From Pyrenophora tritici-repentis (Eukaryota; Ascomycota; Dothideomycetes; Pleosporales; Pleosporaceae): a DNA stretch of 64,000 bases. This document shows positions 55,588 to 64,000 of the stretch, piece by piece; within the stretch, counting starts at the first letter, position 1, and each line of letters opens with the position of its first letter. The stretch is from assembly GCF_003171515.1 (NCBI RefSeq), contig NC_089397.1, forward strand, positions 682,001 to 746,000, written 5' to 3'. The position numbers and the translations under genes were made by a program. The notes under the pieces are model-generated. The model was not told the origin of the DNA, made no database searches, and saw only the letters and a program-made list of their open reading frames with translations.

Positions 55588-58089
55588 TTACCTGACGTCG
55601 AACTGAGATAAATGCTCCTGTACTTTTGAGATTTCTTCCTCTGATAGTGTGCGCGCTAGCCCAGAAGCTGAGGTAGTTGTTGGCTGTATACCAAGCCTCT
55701 TCCAGCTCTTCAAGCTCTGCAAAGCTGAAATAAGCTCTGGCTTCATATGGAGTCTCCGGGTGCCTAACATGTCGCCAAGCTCGCTGAAAGTCCGCTCACA
55801 GTCTGCCGCTGCTGCTGGTATTGTTAGGACGTCAATAGCGAACTTTGAGAGTATAGGGAACTGCCCAGCAACTGACTCCCAGTATAGAAGCGGATTAAGA
55901 GACAGCCAATCCTCCTCAGCTAACGCTGGTTGCCGCTTCCATATCTCATACTCATCCTCAGCAAGGCTTGCCTCTAACTGCCGTGTGCTTTGCTCAATTG
56001 ACGACTGTAGAAAAGCTGATCGCGACGTTGAAATCCCTAGCCGGGGCTTCTTACGCGGCGGCGTTACAGTGTGAGCTGAAGTGGCTGCAGAGTCCTTCCG
56101 CCCCTGCCACATGCGCAGGAATGCCCGGTGGTTATTGTCAAGCCAGCCGTCGCGATAGTGGACACCGTCACGGGCAGTGACATGGGTGTCAGGCACCTTC
56201 CAGAGCGCTGAGAGGTGGTGTTTGTAGTGCGGGTGTAGTATTGTAGCAGTGTAGTAGACAGGCGCGTTATCGAATTTTGCGTAGTACTCAGCAAGCTTAC
56301 AATGCGCAAGGTTAACGTTTGTAATAAGATGATCTTCAGGCGCATCTAGATCTTCGTAATTTACATCCTTAAGGCGGTCTTTGAGAGCCTCAAGCTGGTC
56401 AAGAAGCCACTCAAACGTTACTAGAACTTCCCATATAGCGCCGTGTCGGCCGTGTCGGCCGCGACCTTCAAGTAGCCGTGTAGCTTCGGCAAATGGCTCA
56501 AGGAGTCGAATGTATTCTGTTATTGTCGCCCAGTCCTTGCCGTTTAGACCCCCTTCGCGTATATATAACCGTGGCTGGGCAGCAGGGAGCTGCTCACGAT
56601 TCTTCCGGCGTCGTGAGGTTGCTGTTGCAGCACTATGCTCCTCAAGTTTACACTCAATATAGCCATCGATAGGGCCGTGTAGCTCAGCTGCACGGACAAA
56701 CGTGTTGAAATAGCTATTCCAGCGTGTCTTAACAGGCTTCACAAGCTGCCGGATGTGGGGTGTAACACCTAGAGACTCTGCCTCCTCGCACTGTAGGCGC
56801 TCTAGTAGTTGTCGAGTTTGAGGCGTACAGATAGACGCAATCACGTCAAAGAGGACGCCAACAGGACCGTATTTGCGCCACTCATCCATGTACTTCTCCT
56901 CTTCCTCAAGGTGTGCGGCTTCATTCTCGTACGCGCTACGGTCTTTGCCCCAAATTACTAATTGTGCGCTTAGGTTGAGTATATGGCAGCAGCACCGCAG
57001 CCGCCGCTCGCTTGCGATAAAGCCAAACTCCTCTGCTAAGGACTCAACTGCAGTATCATTGTTACTTGCGTTGTCAAGCACAAAGTACCCAACCCTCGCG
57101 TTGTCAACGCCAAATAGCCGAAGTATTGTTGTTGCTGCAGCGGCAATATTATTGCCAGTGTGCGCCCCGTGTAGCTCAGGCAACCCAAGCAGGTGGTCAA
57201 CTAGCTTGCCCTCGCTGTTAAGGTAATGTACGCAGAGGCCAGTAAAAGCATACTGCCCACCAGTTGAAGTCCAGTTGTCGAATGACACGTGTATAAGCGA
57301 CCGGGCTTCGCGAAGGTAGTTGGCAACAGCTGGTATGTATGTATTGTACTCAGTAATAATATGATCGTGGAGCGTTTGGTGGCTACGCCAAAGGAGAGCT
57401 TCGGCTAGCGGGCTCACGGCCGCAATCATGGCTCGAAACTGCGGCGTTTCTATTACGCGAAGGCTCTGGTTGTCCGCGACTACCCAGTCCTTCAGCGCGT
57501 CCTGAAATCGAGAGGTTGAAAAGCTTGCTGCCATCTCGTTTGCTACCTCTTGCGATACTTCTATCCCTTTAGACCTCATAATATGTACTTGGGACTTTGC
57601 GAGCGCGCCCATAATATTGCCCTCCCGGCTAGCAATTGGTACAGGTCCGTTAGGTCCGTGTGAGTGTCCAGGCTTGTTGCTTGAGAGGTGTCGGCCGGCG
57701 TTTGTAGTGCTGTCAGCCTCGTAGCAAGCCTCCTGCTTCCGTCGTTGATGGCAGTACCGGCAAAGCCAGTAGTTTTTCTTGTACTTGCGGTGCCAGACGG
57801 CCCAGCCGTGGCGGTAGATCCAGCTTTTTGGCCCACCGCGACTATTACGCTCAACCTGGCGCCGCTCAAGATACGGCACACGCTTAAAATCAAGCCCGTC
57901 GTAATTGTCGTCGTCGTCGTCGTCGTCGCCGTCGTTGGGGAAGTCCGCCTGTACTGCCAAGGGCTCATCAGCCTGGGCCTCGCTCGCAGTATCGCCAACA
58001 GTAGGCGCGTTTGATAGCGATGGTAGAGGAGAATTGCGCTTGTCGCATTCTACAAGGCGGCGAAGGCCTGAATTAGAGGGAGTAGACAT
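55588..58089 (-). CDS. hAT transposase with BED-type zinc finger
   Basis: The first ATG is at 58089 (the open frame extends four codons further without an ATG), 833 aa with no intron. The N-terminus has an Asp run (residues about 45-52), then a BED-like zinc finger with WLCRYCHQRR and a later His pair. The catalytic RNase-H-like fold shows HVSFDNWTSTGG (first Asp) and GYFVLDNASNN (second Asp), and the conserved TRWNSYFNTF. The C-terminal hAT dimerisation region is clear: WESVAGQFPILSKFAIDVLTIPAAAADCERTFSELG followed by RLHMKPELISALQSLKSW. Length and order match active hAT transposases. Confidence 0.95.
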   Translation of the reverse strand: MSTPSNSGLRRLVECDKRNSPLPSLSNAPTVGDTASEAQADEPLAVQADFPNDGDDDDDDDNYDGLDFKRVPYLERRQVERNSRGGPKSWIYRHGWAVWHRKYKKNYWLCRYCHQRRKQEACYEADSTTNAGRHLSSNKPGHSHGPNGPVPIASREGNIMGALAKSQVHIMRSKGIEVSQEVANEMAASFSTSRFQDALKDWVVADNQSLRVIETPQFRAMIAAVSPLAEALLWRSHQTLHDHIITEYNTYIPAVANYLREARSLIHVSFDNWTSTGGQYAFTGLCVHYLNSEGKLVDHLLGLPELHGAHTGNNIAAAATTILRLFGVDNARVGYFVLDNASNNDTAVESLAEEFGFIASERRLRCCCHILNLSAQLVIWGKDRSAYENEAAHLEEEEKYMDEWRKYGPVGVLFDVIASICTPQTRQLLERLQCEEAESLGVTPHIRQLVKPVKTRWNSYFNTFVRAAELHGPIDGYIECKLEEHSAATATSRRRKNREQLPAAQPRLYIREGGLNGKDWATITEYIRLLEPFAEATRLLEGRGRHGRHGAIWEVLVTFEWLLDQLEALKDRLKDVNYEDLDAPEDHLITNVNLAHCKLAEYYAKFDNAPVYYTATILHPHYKHHLSALWKVPDTHVTARDGVHYRDGWLDNNHRAFLRMWQGRKDSAATSAHTVTPPRKKPRLGISTSRSAFLQSSIEQSTRQLEASLAEDEYEIWKRQPALAEEDWLSLNPLLYWESVAGQFPILSKFAIDVLTIPAAAADCERTFSELGDMLGTRRLHMKPELISALQSLKSWKRLGIQPTTTSASGLARTLSEEEISKVQEHLSQFDVR

Positions 58090-58329
58090 GAAGTACACCA
58101 AGAAGTATTATGGCAACAGTAGTCTAGCGTCGTGTGTATAGCAGACGCGACGCGACGCGACGCGAAAGGCTTACTAGGTGCGCACCGGGTAGCGCATTTC
58201 CGCAAACTCTAATTAGCTTAAAGCTAGATGCTTTAACTTATATAGGATTAGTGTCTTTATATCTAGGACTAGCGCGGCTTCGAAGCCGCACTAAATGTGG
58301 CTTTCACAACTCTAAAATACTGCTTTAAA

Positions 58330-58490
58330 AACAGCTAACGTCAGTCTAACGTCAGTCAGTTCAGTCAGTCTGGAGGCTTCTGAACTGACTGGACTGACGT
58401 CCAGCTGCCTCAAGAACTGACTGACTGAACTGAGTCTTGGCAGTCAGTTCAGTCAGTTCGAACTGAGTTACCTGACTGATAGCAAGTCTG
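58330..58490. repeat. hAT right terminal and subterminal repeats
   Basis: Mirror of the left end: CAGTCAGTTCAGTCAG-type words from about 58343 to 58465 and the 19-bp terminal repeat at 58472-58490. Upstream, a GACGCGACGCGACGCGA microrepeat at about 58145 lies just before the transposase start. Confidence 0.85.
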
Positions 58491-58498
58491 GCTACGTA

Positions 58499-59320
58499 CA
58501 GTACTCAAGTGTAAATACAAGACGTTGCGTGAAGAAACGAAGTGGAGAGTTCCACCAGAGAAAGATATATAGCGGAAGGAAGCTTGTGTGACGTCATACA
58601 GATGTCGGGGCAGTAGCATACTGTCGAGGATAGTACATTGCGCTGTTGCGATAGGAGCGTACGGGTTAAGAGCAGGAGCGCATGGGTCAGAGGCAGGAGT
58701 GTCAAGGGGACCACGGTGGTTACCGTGACAGTTATCGGCTTTGCTTTTCTAGTGTGGAAACAAGGACACAGGTACTGTGATTGAAGAATAAGGAGGTAAA
58801 AGAGGAGGGGATTCATGTAATCATCCTCTAGAAACTTAGAGAAACTTTCGCCGTACCCATTCCGTTTTTTAATTTATATTCTCAGAAGCGAGAGAGAGAA
58901 ATTCAACTCCAGTCGACATGTTTTATTTCGATGTAGTACACTACACATGTCGTCTCGCCAGAACTATTTTAGATAAGAAAAAGGTAGTAGAGCGACTAGA
59001 AGAGAGGGGGCTAGTCTGGTTTTCATACCCGTTCTTAAAAAGGTAGAGAGACATTTGGCAGCAAGCCTTTCAATTCAAGATCTTATAGTCTCAGAAAAAG
59101 GCAGAACATCGGATCGAAATCTTTGCATTTTAGAACAGTGCACAACACCATGTTAATTAATCGTTTGCTTTTTTTAGAAGAACAAGAAGTTTTATGTCAT
59201 AGGAGTCTGGAACGCGGGGGAGGAATAGTTTATATATCTCACCGCAGGGAGGGCAGCAGACCATACACTAGAAGTGTCTGATTTTGAATCGCAAAGTTCC
59301 CGGAGAGAAAACATAGAATT
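58499..59320. repeat. degenerate tandem array with about 205-215-bp period (right segment)
   Basis: Continuation of the same array. The purine-rich/TATATA block appears at about 58563-58575, 58801-58815, 59005-59030 and 59215-59236. After subtracting the 3087 bp added by the hAT element and its duplication, these fall 200-240 bp apart in phase with the left segment. The T7-AGAAGAA phrase at about 59168-59180 repeats the one at 47659-47670. No gene seen. Confidence 0.65.
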
Positions 59321-59555
59321 TGTTAGAACAAGGTCTCCTCTGGTGGTATGACTACCATAGGCGACCGAGTAGAGGTACGAAAGGTAACCCTGTATTGGAT
59401 TGAACTTCACTAAGAGCTATTGTTCTATCTACTTGTTGTTATGATGATCTTAGGACGTACATGACAGATCATCATTCCGCGTCGGTCCTTCTGCTCGGGC
59501 TTACTCCACGAACCTCACCTCGCCGACCTGGACTGAACCTAACATATTCTTAACA
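59321..59555 (-). repeat. 3' LTR of Copia element 2
   Basis: About 235 bp, bounded by TGTTA (59321) and TAACA (59551-59555), the short inverted ends of LTRs. The end next to the polypurine tract is fixed by the sequence; the outer end is inferred from the inverted TGTTA/TAACA and TG..CA rule because the other LTR is not in the window. Confidence 0.75.
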
Positions 59556-59562
59556 CTCCCCC

Positions 59563-62500
59563 TCAGGGCAGGTCCGGTCCAAGGACAACTCCTAATTGGT
59601 TCTTGAATCTCTCGAATGCGACTCGCTGCAATGGCTTTGTCATTCCATCAGCCACCATGTCTGCAGTTGGAACGTAGGCCACATCGAGTTTGCCTTGTTC
59701 TGCTAGGTCTCGGATAAAATGATAACAGACGTCGATGTGCTTTGATCTTTCGTGAAGGTGAGGGTTCTTTGTAAGTGCAATGGCACCCTGGTTGTCTCCT
59801 AGCATCTGGACCTTGTTGGTGTCTTTTCCAATGTACTTTGGGAACCCAAGATCTCTAAACATTTGAGCAATCCACTGGCCTTGCTTGCAGCATGTTGATA
59901 GTGCGATGTATTCAGATTCGCAGCTTGACGTTGCAACAGACCGTTGCTTCTTGCTAGACCATGATATTGGACCTCCGTAGAACATTGCAGTGCTCCCTGA
60001 AACGCTCTTTCGGTCTACCATGTCGCTTGCCCAGTCAGCATCAGAGTAGATGACAAATTGCGAGTGTACTCCCCCTGGTCCGTAGCGTAGCTTCAATGTC
60101 ACTGTCGACCTTAGATATCGTAGCAGGTTCTTCAACGCATGGCCATGGTGTTCTGCTGGATCGCTCATGTATTGGCTTAGCTTTCCGAGGGTGAATGCAA
60201 TGTCTGGACGTGTAAGAACCATAGCAAACATAAGGCTCCCTATCACTTGCTGGTATTCAGTGATGTCGATTCGGGTGTCGTTGTCAGTGGCTGGCCTAAA
60301 TGAAGTGTAATCTGCAGATGGAATCTTCTTGTCTCTGTGTTGTTTGCTAGACATTCCAAACTTGTCAAGTACTGCGTGTAGGTACTGTTCTTGATCGAGG
60401 TAGATTGTGCGGCGCTTTCTGTCTCGCGTAACTCGTACTCCAAGGATCTTATGAATCTCCCCAGGTTCTTGGTGTTGAATCTTCCAGAAAGCTTCTCGTA
60501 GAACCAATCAATTTGAGCTCGATCTTTTGCAGCAGCAGCAATGTCATCAACGTAGACGAGGATACGGAGTTGTTTTTCTTTGTGGATAAACATGCACGGG
60601 TCTGCGAGGCTTTGTACGAATCCCCATGCCAGAAGTTCTTTCTTTATCAACAAGTTCCAGTCGCGAGCAGCCTGTTTGAGTCCGTATAAGCTGCGGAGAA
60701 CTCTAAGGACGTATCCTTTTTTGACTTCTACTCCTTGGGGTTGCTTAAGAAAGATCTCTTCCTTCAAGTGCGACTCTGTGAATGCATTCTTAATGTCAAA
60801 GTGGAAACATTCCAGGTTTTCCGCTGCGACAGTGGCCATAAACAGACGTAAGGTGTCCATGCGGACTGTCGGGGCAAAAGTCTCGTTGTAGTCTGTTCCG
60901 TGTGCTTGCGTAAAACCTCTTGCCACAAGGCGTGCCTTAAACCTCTCAACAGTCCCGTCGAGATTCGTTTTGACTGTAAAAACCCACTTTGAATCAACCA
61001 TGTTCGCGTCTTTTGGCTTTGGAACTTCCTCCCAGGTTCGATTCTCTATTAACGCGATTATCTCTTCAAGTATTGCTGCTTTCCATTGCTTTCCATACTT
61101 TGGGTCGTTGATAGCTTGCTCGTGTGTCTGGGGGATCTGGATTCCTGCGATCTCGGTTGCTGCGAAAGCCTTCTCAGATAGTCGTGTTTGCTCTTCTGTA
61201 AGGCCAACTTGGGCTAGCATAGCTTTAACGATCTTGCTAAATCTCTCGTCCTCAACAATCTCTTCGTTAGACCTCTTCCGTTTGGCTTGTCTAGTGAAGT
61301 ATCGTGGAATCTCCTTTTCTCGTACAGACTGGGTACACGGTTCTTCGGGCCCCTCTTCGTTCACAAGATTAGGAACCCGCTCATCAGATGGTGCAGTAGG
61401 AGGAATAGTAGTTAGCCTCCTTGGTCTTCCTCTGTGACGCTTCACTGGTTCATGAGTTAGCTCTGCCGAAGATGGTTCCATTAGGTTCTCGGAAACTGGT
61501 TCTATTGGTTCTGCAGGAGATGGTTCCATTGGTTCGGTAGGAGATGGTTCCATTGGTTCTGCAGGAGATGGTTCCATTCGTTCGGTAGGAGTTGGTTCCA
61601 TTCGTTCGGCAGGAGATAATTCTAGATCCTTCCTAGGTCTTCCTCTTGGTTTTCGGTCTGGCATCGTATTCTGCGTTCCTTGTGGTCCAGCTGGTATGTT
61701 TCGCAGTCGTAGTTCAACTTTCCCTCCAGGGGTGTATTCGTCCACTGACAATCGGCTTGTCCTTGAGGTGTATCCAAGCTCTGGCGAATAGAACTTGAAC
61801 TGCTTATTTGTTGTCTCAGAATATCCCATAAATACTCCAATTCTGCCACGGTCCACGAGCTTGTCATGTCGTTGGTCTGCTGGAATCGTTTTAGGGTTGA
61901 TGTACGAATAGCATTTGCTCCCCCATACACGGATGTGGTCAATGGATGGTTTCGTTCCTGTGAATGCCTCTTCAGGACTGACTTGCTTTCCATTGATCAT
62001 AGGTCCTGTGTTTGTACGGTTGCGTAGGTATGCGTCTGCTTCGACAGCTTCATCCCAAAACTCAATTGGTAAACCAGCGTCTTTCAACATTGCTCTCATA
62101 TCAGCTTCAGCAGTTTGGATGTTTCGCTCGGCTGGTCCATTCTGGTGTGAGGAAGCAATTGTTGTAGGCTGAATTTCCACGCCTTGTGTAACTCTCCATT
62201 CCTCAGCTTGCTGTAGAAGTTCTGGTGCATTGTCGGTTCCAGCAGCTTTGACTTTCTCGCCAGTTTGATGTTCTACAAAGGTCTTCCAGATTCGGAGTTC
62301 CCGTTGTGCGTCTCCCTTTTTCTTCAGCGGGATAACCCAGTTTTTCCGCGTGTAGCTATCAATAATTTGGAGGAACCACCTGTTTCCTCGTAGAGATGTT
62401 GGAAAGGGTCCAGCAATGTCAAACTGTACTAAGGCTAGCTTCGTGGCCTTGTGCTCTCTTAGCTGCTTAGGGATGCTGTTCTTCATCTTTGTCAGGGAAC

Positions 62501-64000
62501 ACACTTCGCAGATTTCAATCTTCTCTGGAACTTGAATCTTCTTCTGGAGAGTTGTAACTTCGTGGAGTTTGGCAATCTTTGTAGGTCCTAGGTGTGCGAA
62601 ACGTCTGTGATACAGCAGGTATCTCTCCTTTTCATCAACCTTAAGCTCGCTCTTAACTGGTGTATGGGGTTCCGTGCCTAGGAATGCTGTCTCGTGGTAT
62701 CCATCGGCAATGTGTGACACTACGTAGAGGCCGTCGTCCATAGTTGCTTTAATAATGATCTCCTTTCCTAGTTTGAAGCATAGTACGTGTGAATTGAAAC
62801 GACCCTTCAGGCCTGCTGCGCAAATTCTTCTCCCTGATAACAAATTGACTCCAAGGTTAGGTACAAGCAGTACTTCTGACAACCATGTCGACGATCCGTC
62901 TTTACACACCACTTGAGCTTCTCCTTTCCAGTCTGCATATAATTCTCCCCCTCCAACCCGAACTAGTCTTCGCTTGATCTTGATCATTCGTCTAAACAAT
63001 GAGGGTTGGTCAGACATGTGGGAGGAGGCGCCAGTGTCGGCAGCCCAAGTAGATGGAGAGGCCTTACCGACAATGTCTTTTGAGAGACGGCATGTCTCAA
63101 TTTCCTCGGGTTCAGAGTCTGAGGTCTCGGATAATTCATCTGACTCTGAATTGACTTCTTCGGCTCCATATGCTTTGCCAGTCTTTTTGTGAGAATTCCT
63201 TTGCTTGAGTGTCTTAATAGGCGGCTTAGATGATTTCTTAGCGTCGTATTCCTTAAGGAGCTTTCGAGCTCTCTCACGTCTTGGACAGTCTCGTACGCCA
63301 TGGGCTCCGTCACAAAGGAAGCATTGGACCATAAACTTAGTACCAGATTCGGAGTCAGACGATAGTGGTGAGCTCTTGTGATTTCGGCGCTTGTAAGGCG
63401 GAACATACTTCTCCGTCTTCCGGAATGCTGGGAGAGCTTTTTCGTCGGCGTCTTGCTGGTCTCGAACCTCCTTCTCTTCCAGAAACTTAAGTTTCTGTTC
63501 AACCGTAAGGTTAAGTTGGGCGTTTAAGGTGTCAATCGTAGTCTTAAATTCTTTCGGGAGTGATCTAATAAGAACGAGTAGTAGTGCAGAGTCCTTGTAA
63601 GCTCCGTTGGTGTCAGCGTCTGCTGCTACGAGTTTGCGTCGGTATTCCTTTAGCTTTTCCCATGATCCAACAATTGTGTTCCCAGGATTGAATGTGAACG
63701 TTTGAATTCTGGTCATGTAAATGTTGGCGGTTGTGGCGTCAGTTTGGGTGTACTTCTTTTGTAGGTAGGCCCAGAACTGGAAGGCAGTGTCGTATTCGTC
63801 AATAAGGGCTTGGTCATCTTCAGTAAGCGACCGAAACAAGAGATCGATTGCAGTGGCTTCATCTTCTAGGTACTTGTCTCTTTTTTCAATGTTGACGCGG
63901 ATCTTAGTATGCTTGTCTGCTTCAGCAATTTCCAACTCTTCCATAGCCTCCGTTAGTTCACCGGCTATTGCTATTTGGCAGTGCTGTACCAGGTTTTTCT
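59563..64000 (-). pseudogene. Copia-type Gag-Pol of element 2, frameshifted, 5' incomplete
   Basis: The frame is open at the right edge and continues to 60243. A second frame covers 60507-59563. Order: UBN2-type Gag (SLTEDDQALIDEYDTA...); zinc knuckle CFLCDGAHGVRDC; protease WAADTGASSHMSD; integrase zinc-binding HRRFAHLG...CEVC and core VQFDIAGPFP, AAGTDNAPEL and SSHQNGPAERN; a Pro-rich spacer with 10-residue repeats; RT with KARLVARGFTQ and YVDD; RNase H with YSDADWASD and SSCESEYIA. Just after the RT thumb, at the G-run complementary to CCCC 60459-60462, one nucleotide is missing relative to the frame of related elements, so the RNase H part is out of frame. Everything else is intact, so the break is recent or a base-calling error in a homopolymer. 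Confidence 0.93.
61490..61620. repeat. 30-bp minisatellite in the Copia element 2 spacer
   Basis: About five units of GGTTC(C/T)ATT(G/C)GTTC(T/G)G(C/T)AGGAGATG-type sequence, coding on the minus strand for repeats of Met-Glu-Pro-Ser-Pro-(Ala/Thr)-Glu-(Pro/Arg). It lies between integrase and RT, a region free to vary. Confidence 0.9.

Larger units (their letters stand above)
55412..58490 (-). mobile_element. complete hAT-family DNA transposon
   Basis: A 3079-bp element. The terminal inverted repeats are 19 bp: CAGAGTTGCTATCAGTCAG at 55412-55430 and, at 58472-58490, the complement of CAGACTTGCTATCAGTCAG, one mismatch. The same eight bases GCTACGTA flank both ends (55404-55411 and 58491-58498), the size expected for hAT. 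The interior carries one intact transposase on the minus strand. Both subterminal regions are dense in CAGTCAG/ACTGACTG words. The intact frame, near-perfect inverted repeats and exact duplication indicate recent, possibly current, activity. Confidence 0.96.
59321..64000 (-). mobile_element. Ty1/Copia LTR retrotransposon (element 2), 5' end outside the window
   Basis: A second Copia element, unrelated in sequence to element 1. Its 3' LTR is at 59321-59555, next to a perfect polypurine tract (GAGGGGGAG on the minus strand, about 59556-59566). The coding region runs from 59563 through the right window edge. The left flanking five bases are GAATT (59316-59320), the expected target duplication if the 5' LTR lies a little beyond 64000. 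The pol region is broken by one missing nucleotide. Confidence 0.92.

Noticed and set aside
61490..61620. Regular repeats checked as a CRISPR array
   Set aside because: Tandem without spacers, inside a retrotransposon reading frame.

Overview
The window comes from a filamentous ascomycete (Pezizomycotina). The genes have one to four introns, mostly 42-90 nt, with GTAAGT-type donors and CTAAC/CTGAC-type branch sites. Intergenic spaces are short, and the gene set is typically fungal (Rna1, Cox17, Alg6, Nsr1/Gar2, Erg26, Trs23, Rpn10). A dothideomycete of the Pleosporales type is my best guess from general resemblance; nothing in the sequence proves it.

Positions 1-47200 are a gene-dense chromosomal arm. 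In order they hold: the 5' part of RanGAP (rna1, -), cox17 (+), alg6 (-), a three-finger C2H2 regulator (+), an MFS transporter (+), a nucleolin-like nsr1/gar2 (-), a lineage-specific hypothetical protein (-), a HECT-like E2-binding protein (-), erg26 (-), a tandem-UBC E2 of the UBE2Z type (-), trs23 (+), rpn10 (-), an Nbl1/borealin-like gene (+), an HNH-type protein interrupted by an in-frame TGA (+), a small secreted cysteine-rich protein (-), two LPxEI/LR-type (F-box/DUF7730-like) proteins (-), an NTF2-like protein with a repetitive acidic tail (+), a bHLH regulator behind a 4.4-kb gene-free stretch (+), a DUF2985 membrane protein (-) and a DHH-family exopolyphosphatase (+). Three genes (cox17, the C2H2 gene and the NTF2-like gene) carry introns whose length is a multiple of three and which contain no stop, so ORF callers read straight through them.

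Positions 47200-64000 are a transposon-rich accessory block. The host DNA there is a degenerate, purine-rich array with a period of about 205-215 bp and a recurring TATATA-containing box. Three elements are inserted in it: a complete Ty1/Copia element (47905-53921; identical 197-bp LTRs, 5-bp target duplication, intact 1721-codon polyprotein), a complete hAT DNA transposon (55412-58490; 19-bp inverted repeats, 8-bp target duplication, intact 833-aa transposase), and a second, unrelated Copia element (59321 to beyond 64000) whose pol frame is broken by one missing nucleotide between reverse transcriptase and RNase H.

Functional links: four genes serve the ubiquitin/proteasome system within about 8 kb (HECT-like E2-binding protein, UBE2Z-like E2, Rpn10, with erg26 and trs23 interspersed). 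The rest are ordinary housekeeping genes with no sign of a metabolic gene cluster. No CRISPR, rRNA or convincing tRNA was found. Exon boundaries were assigned by eye from splice signals and reading-frame continuity.
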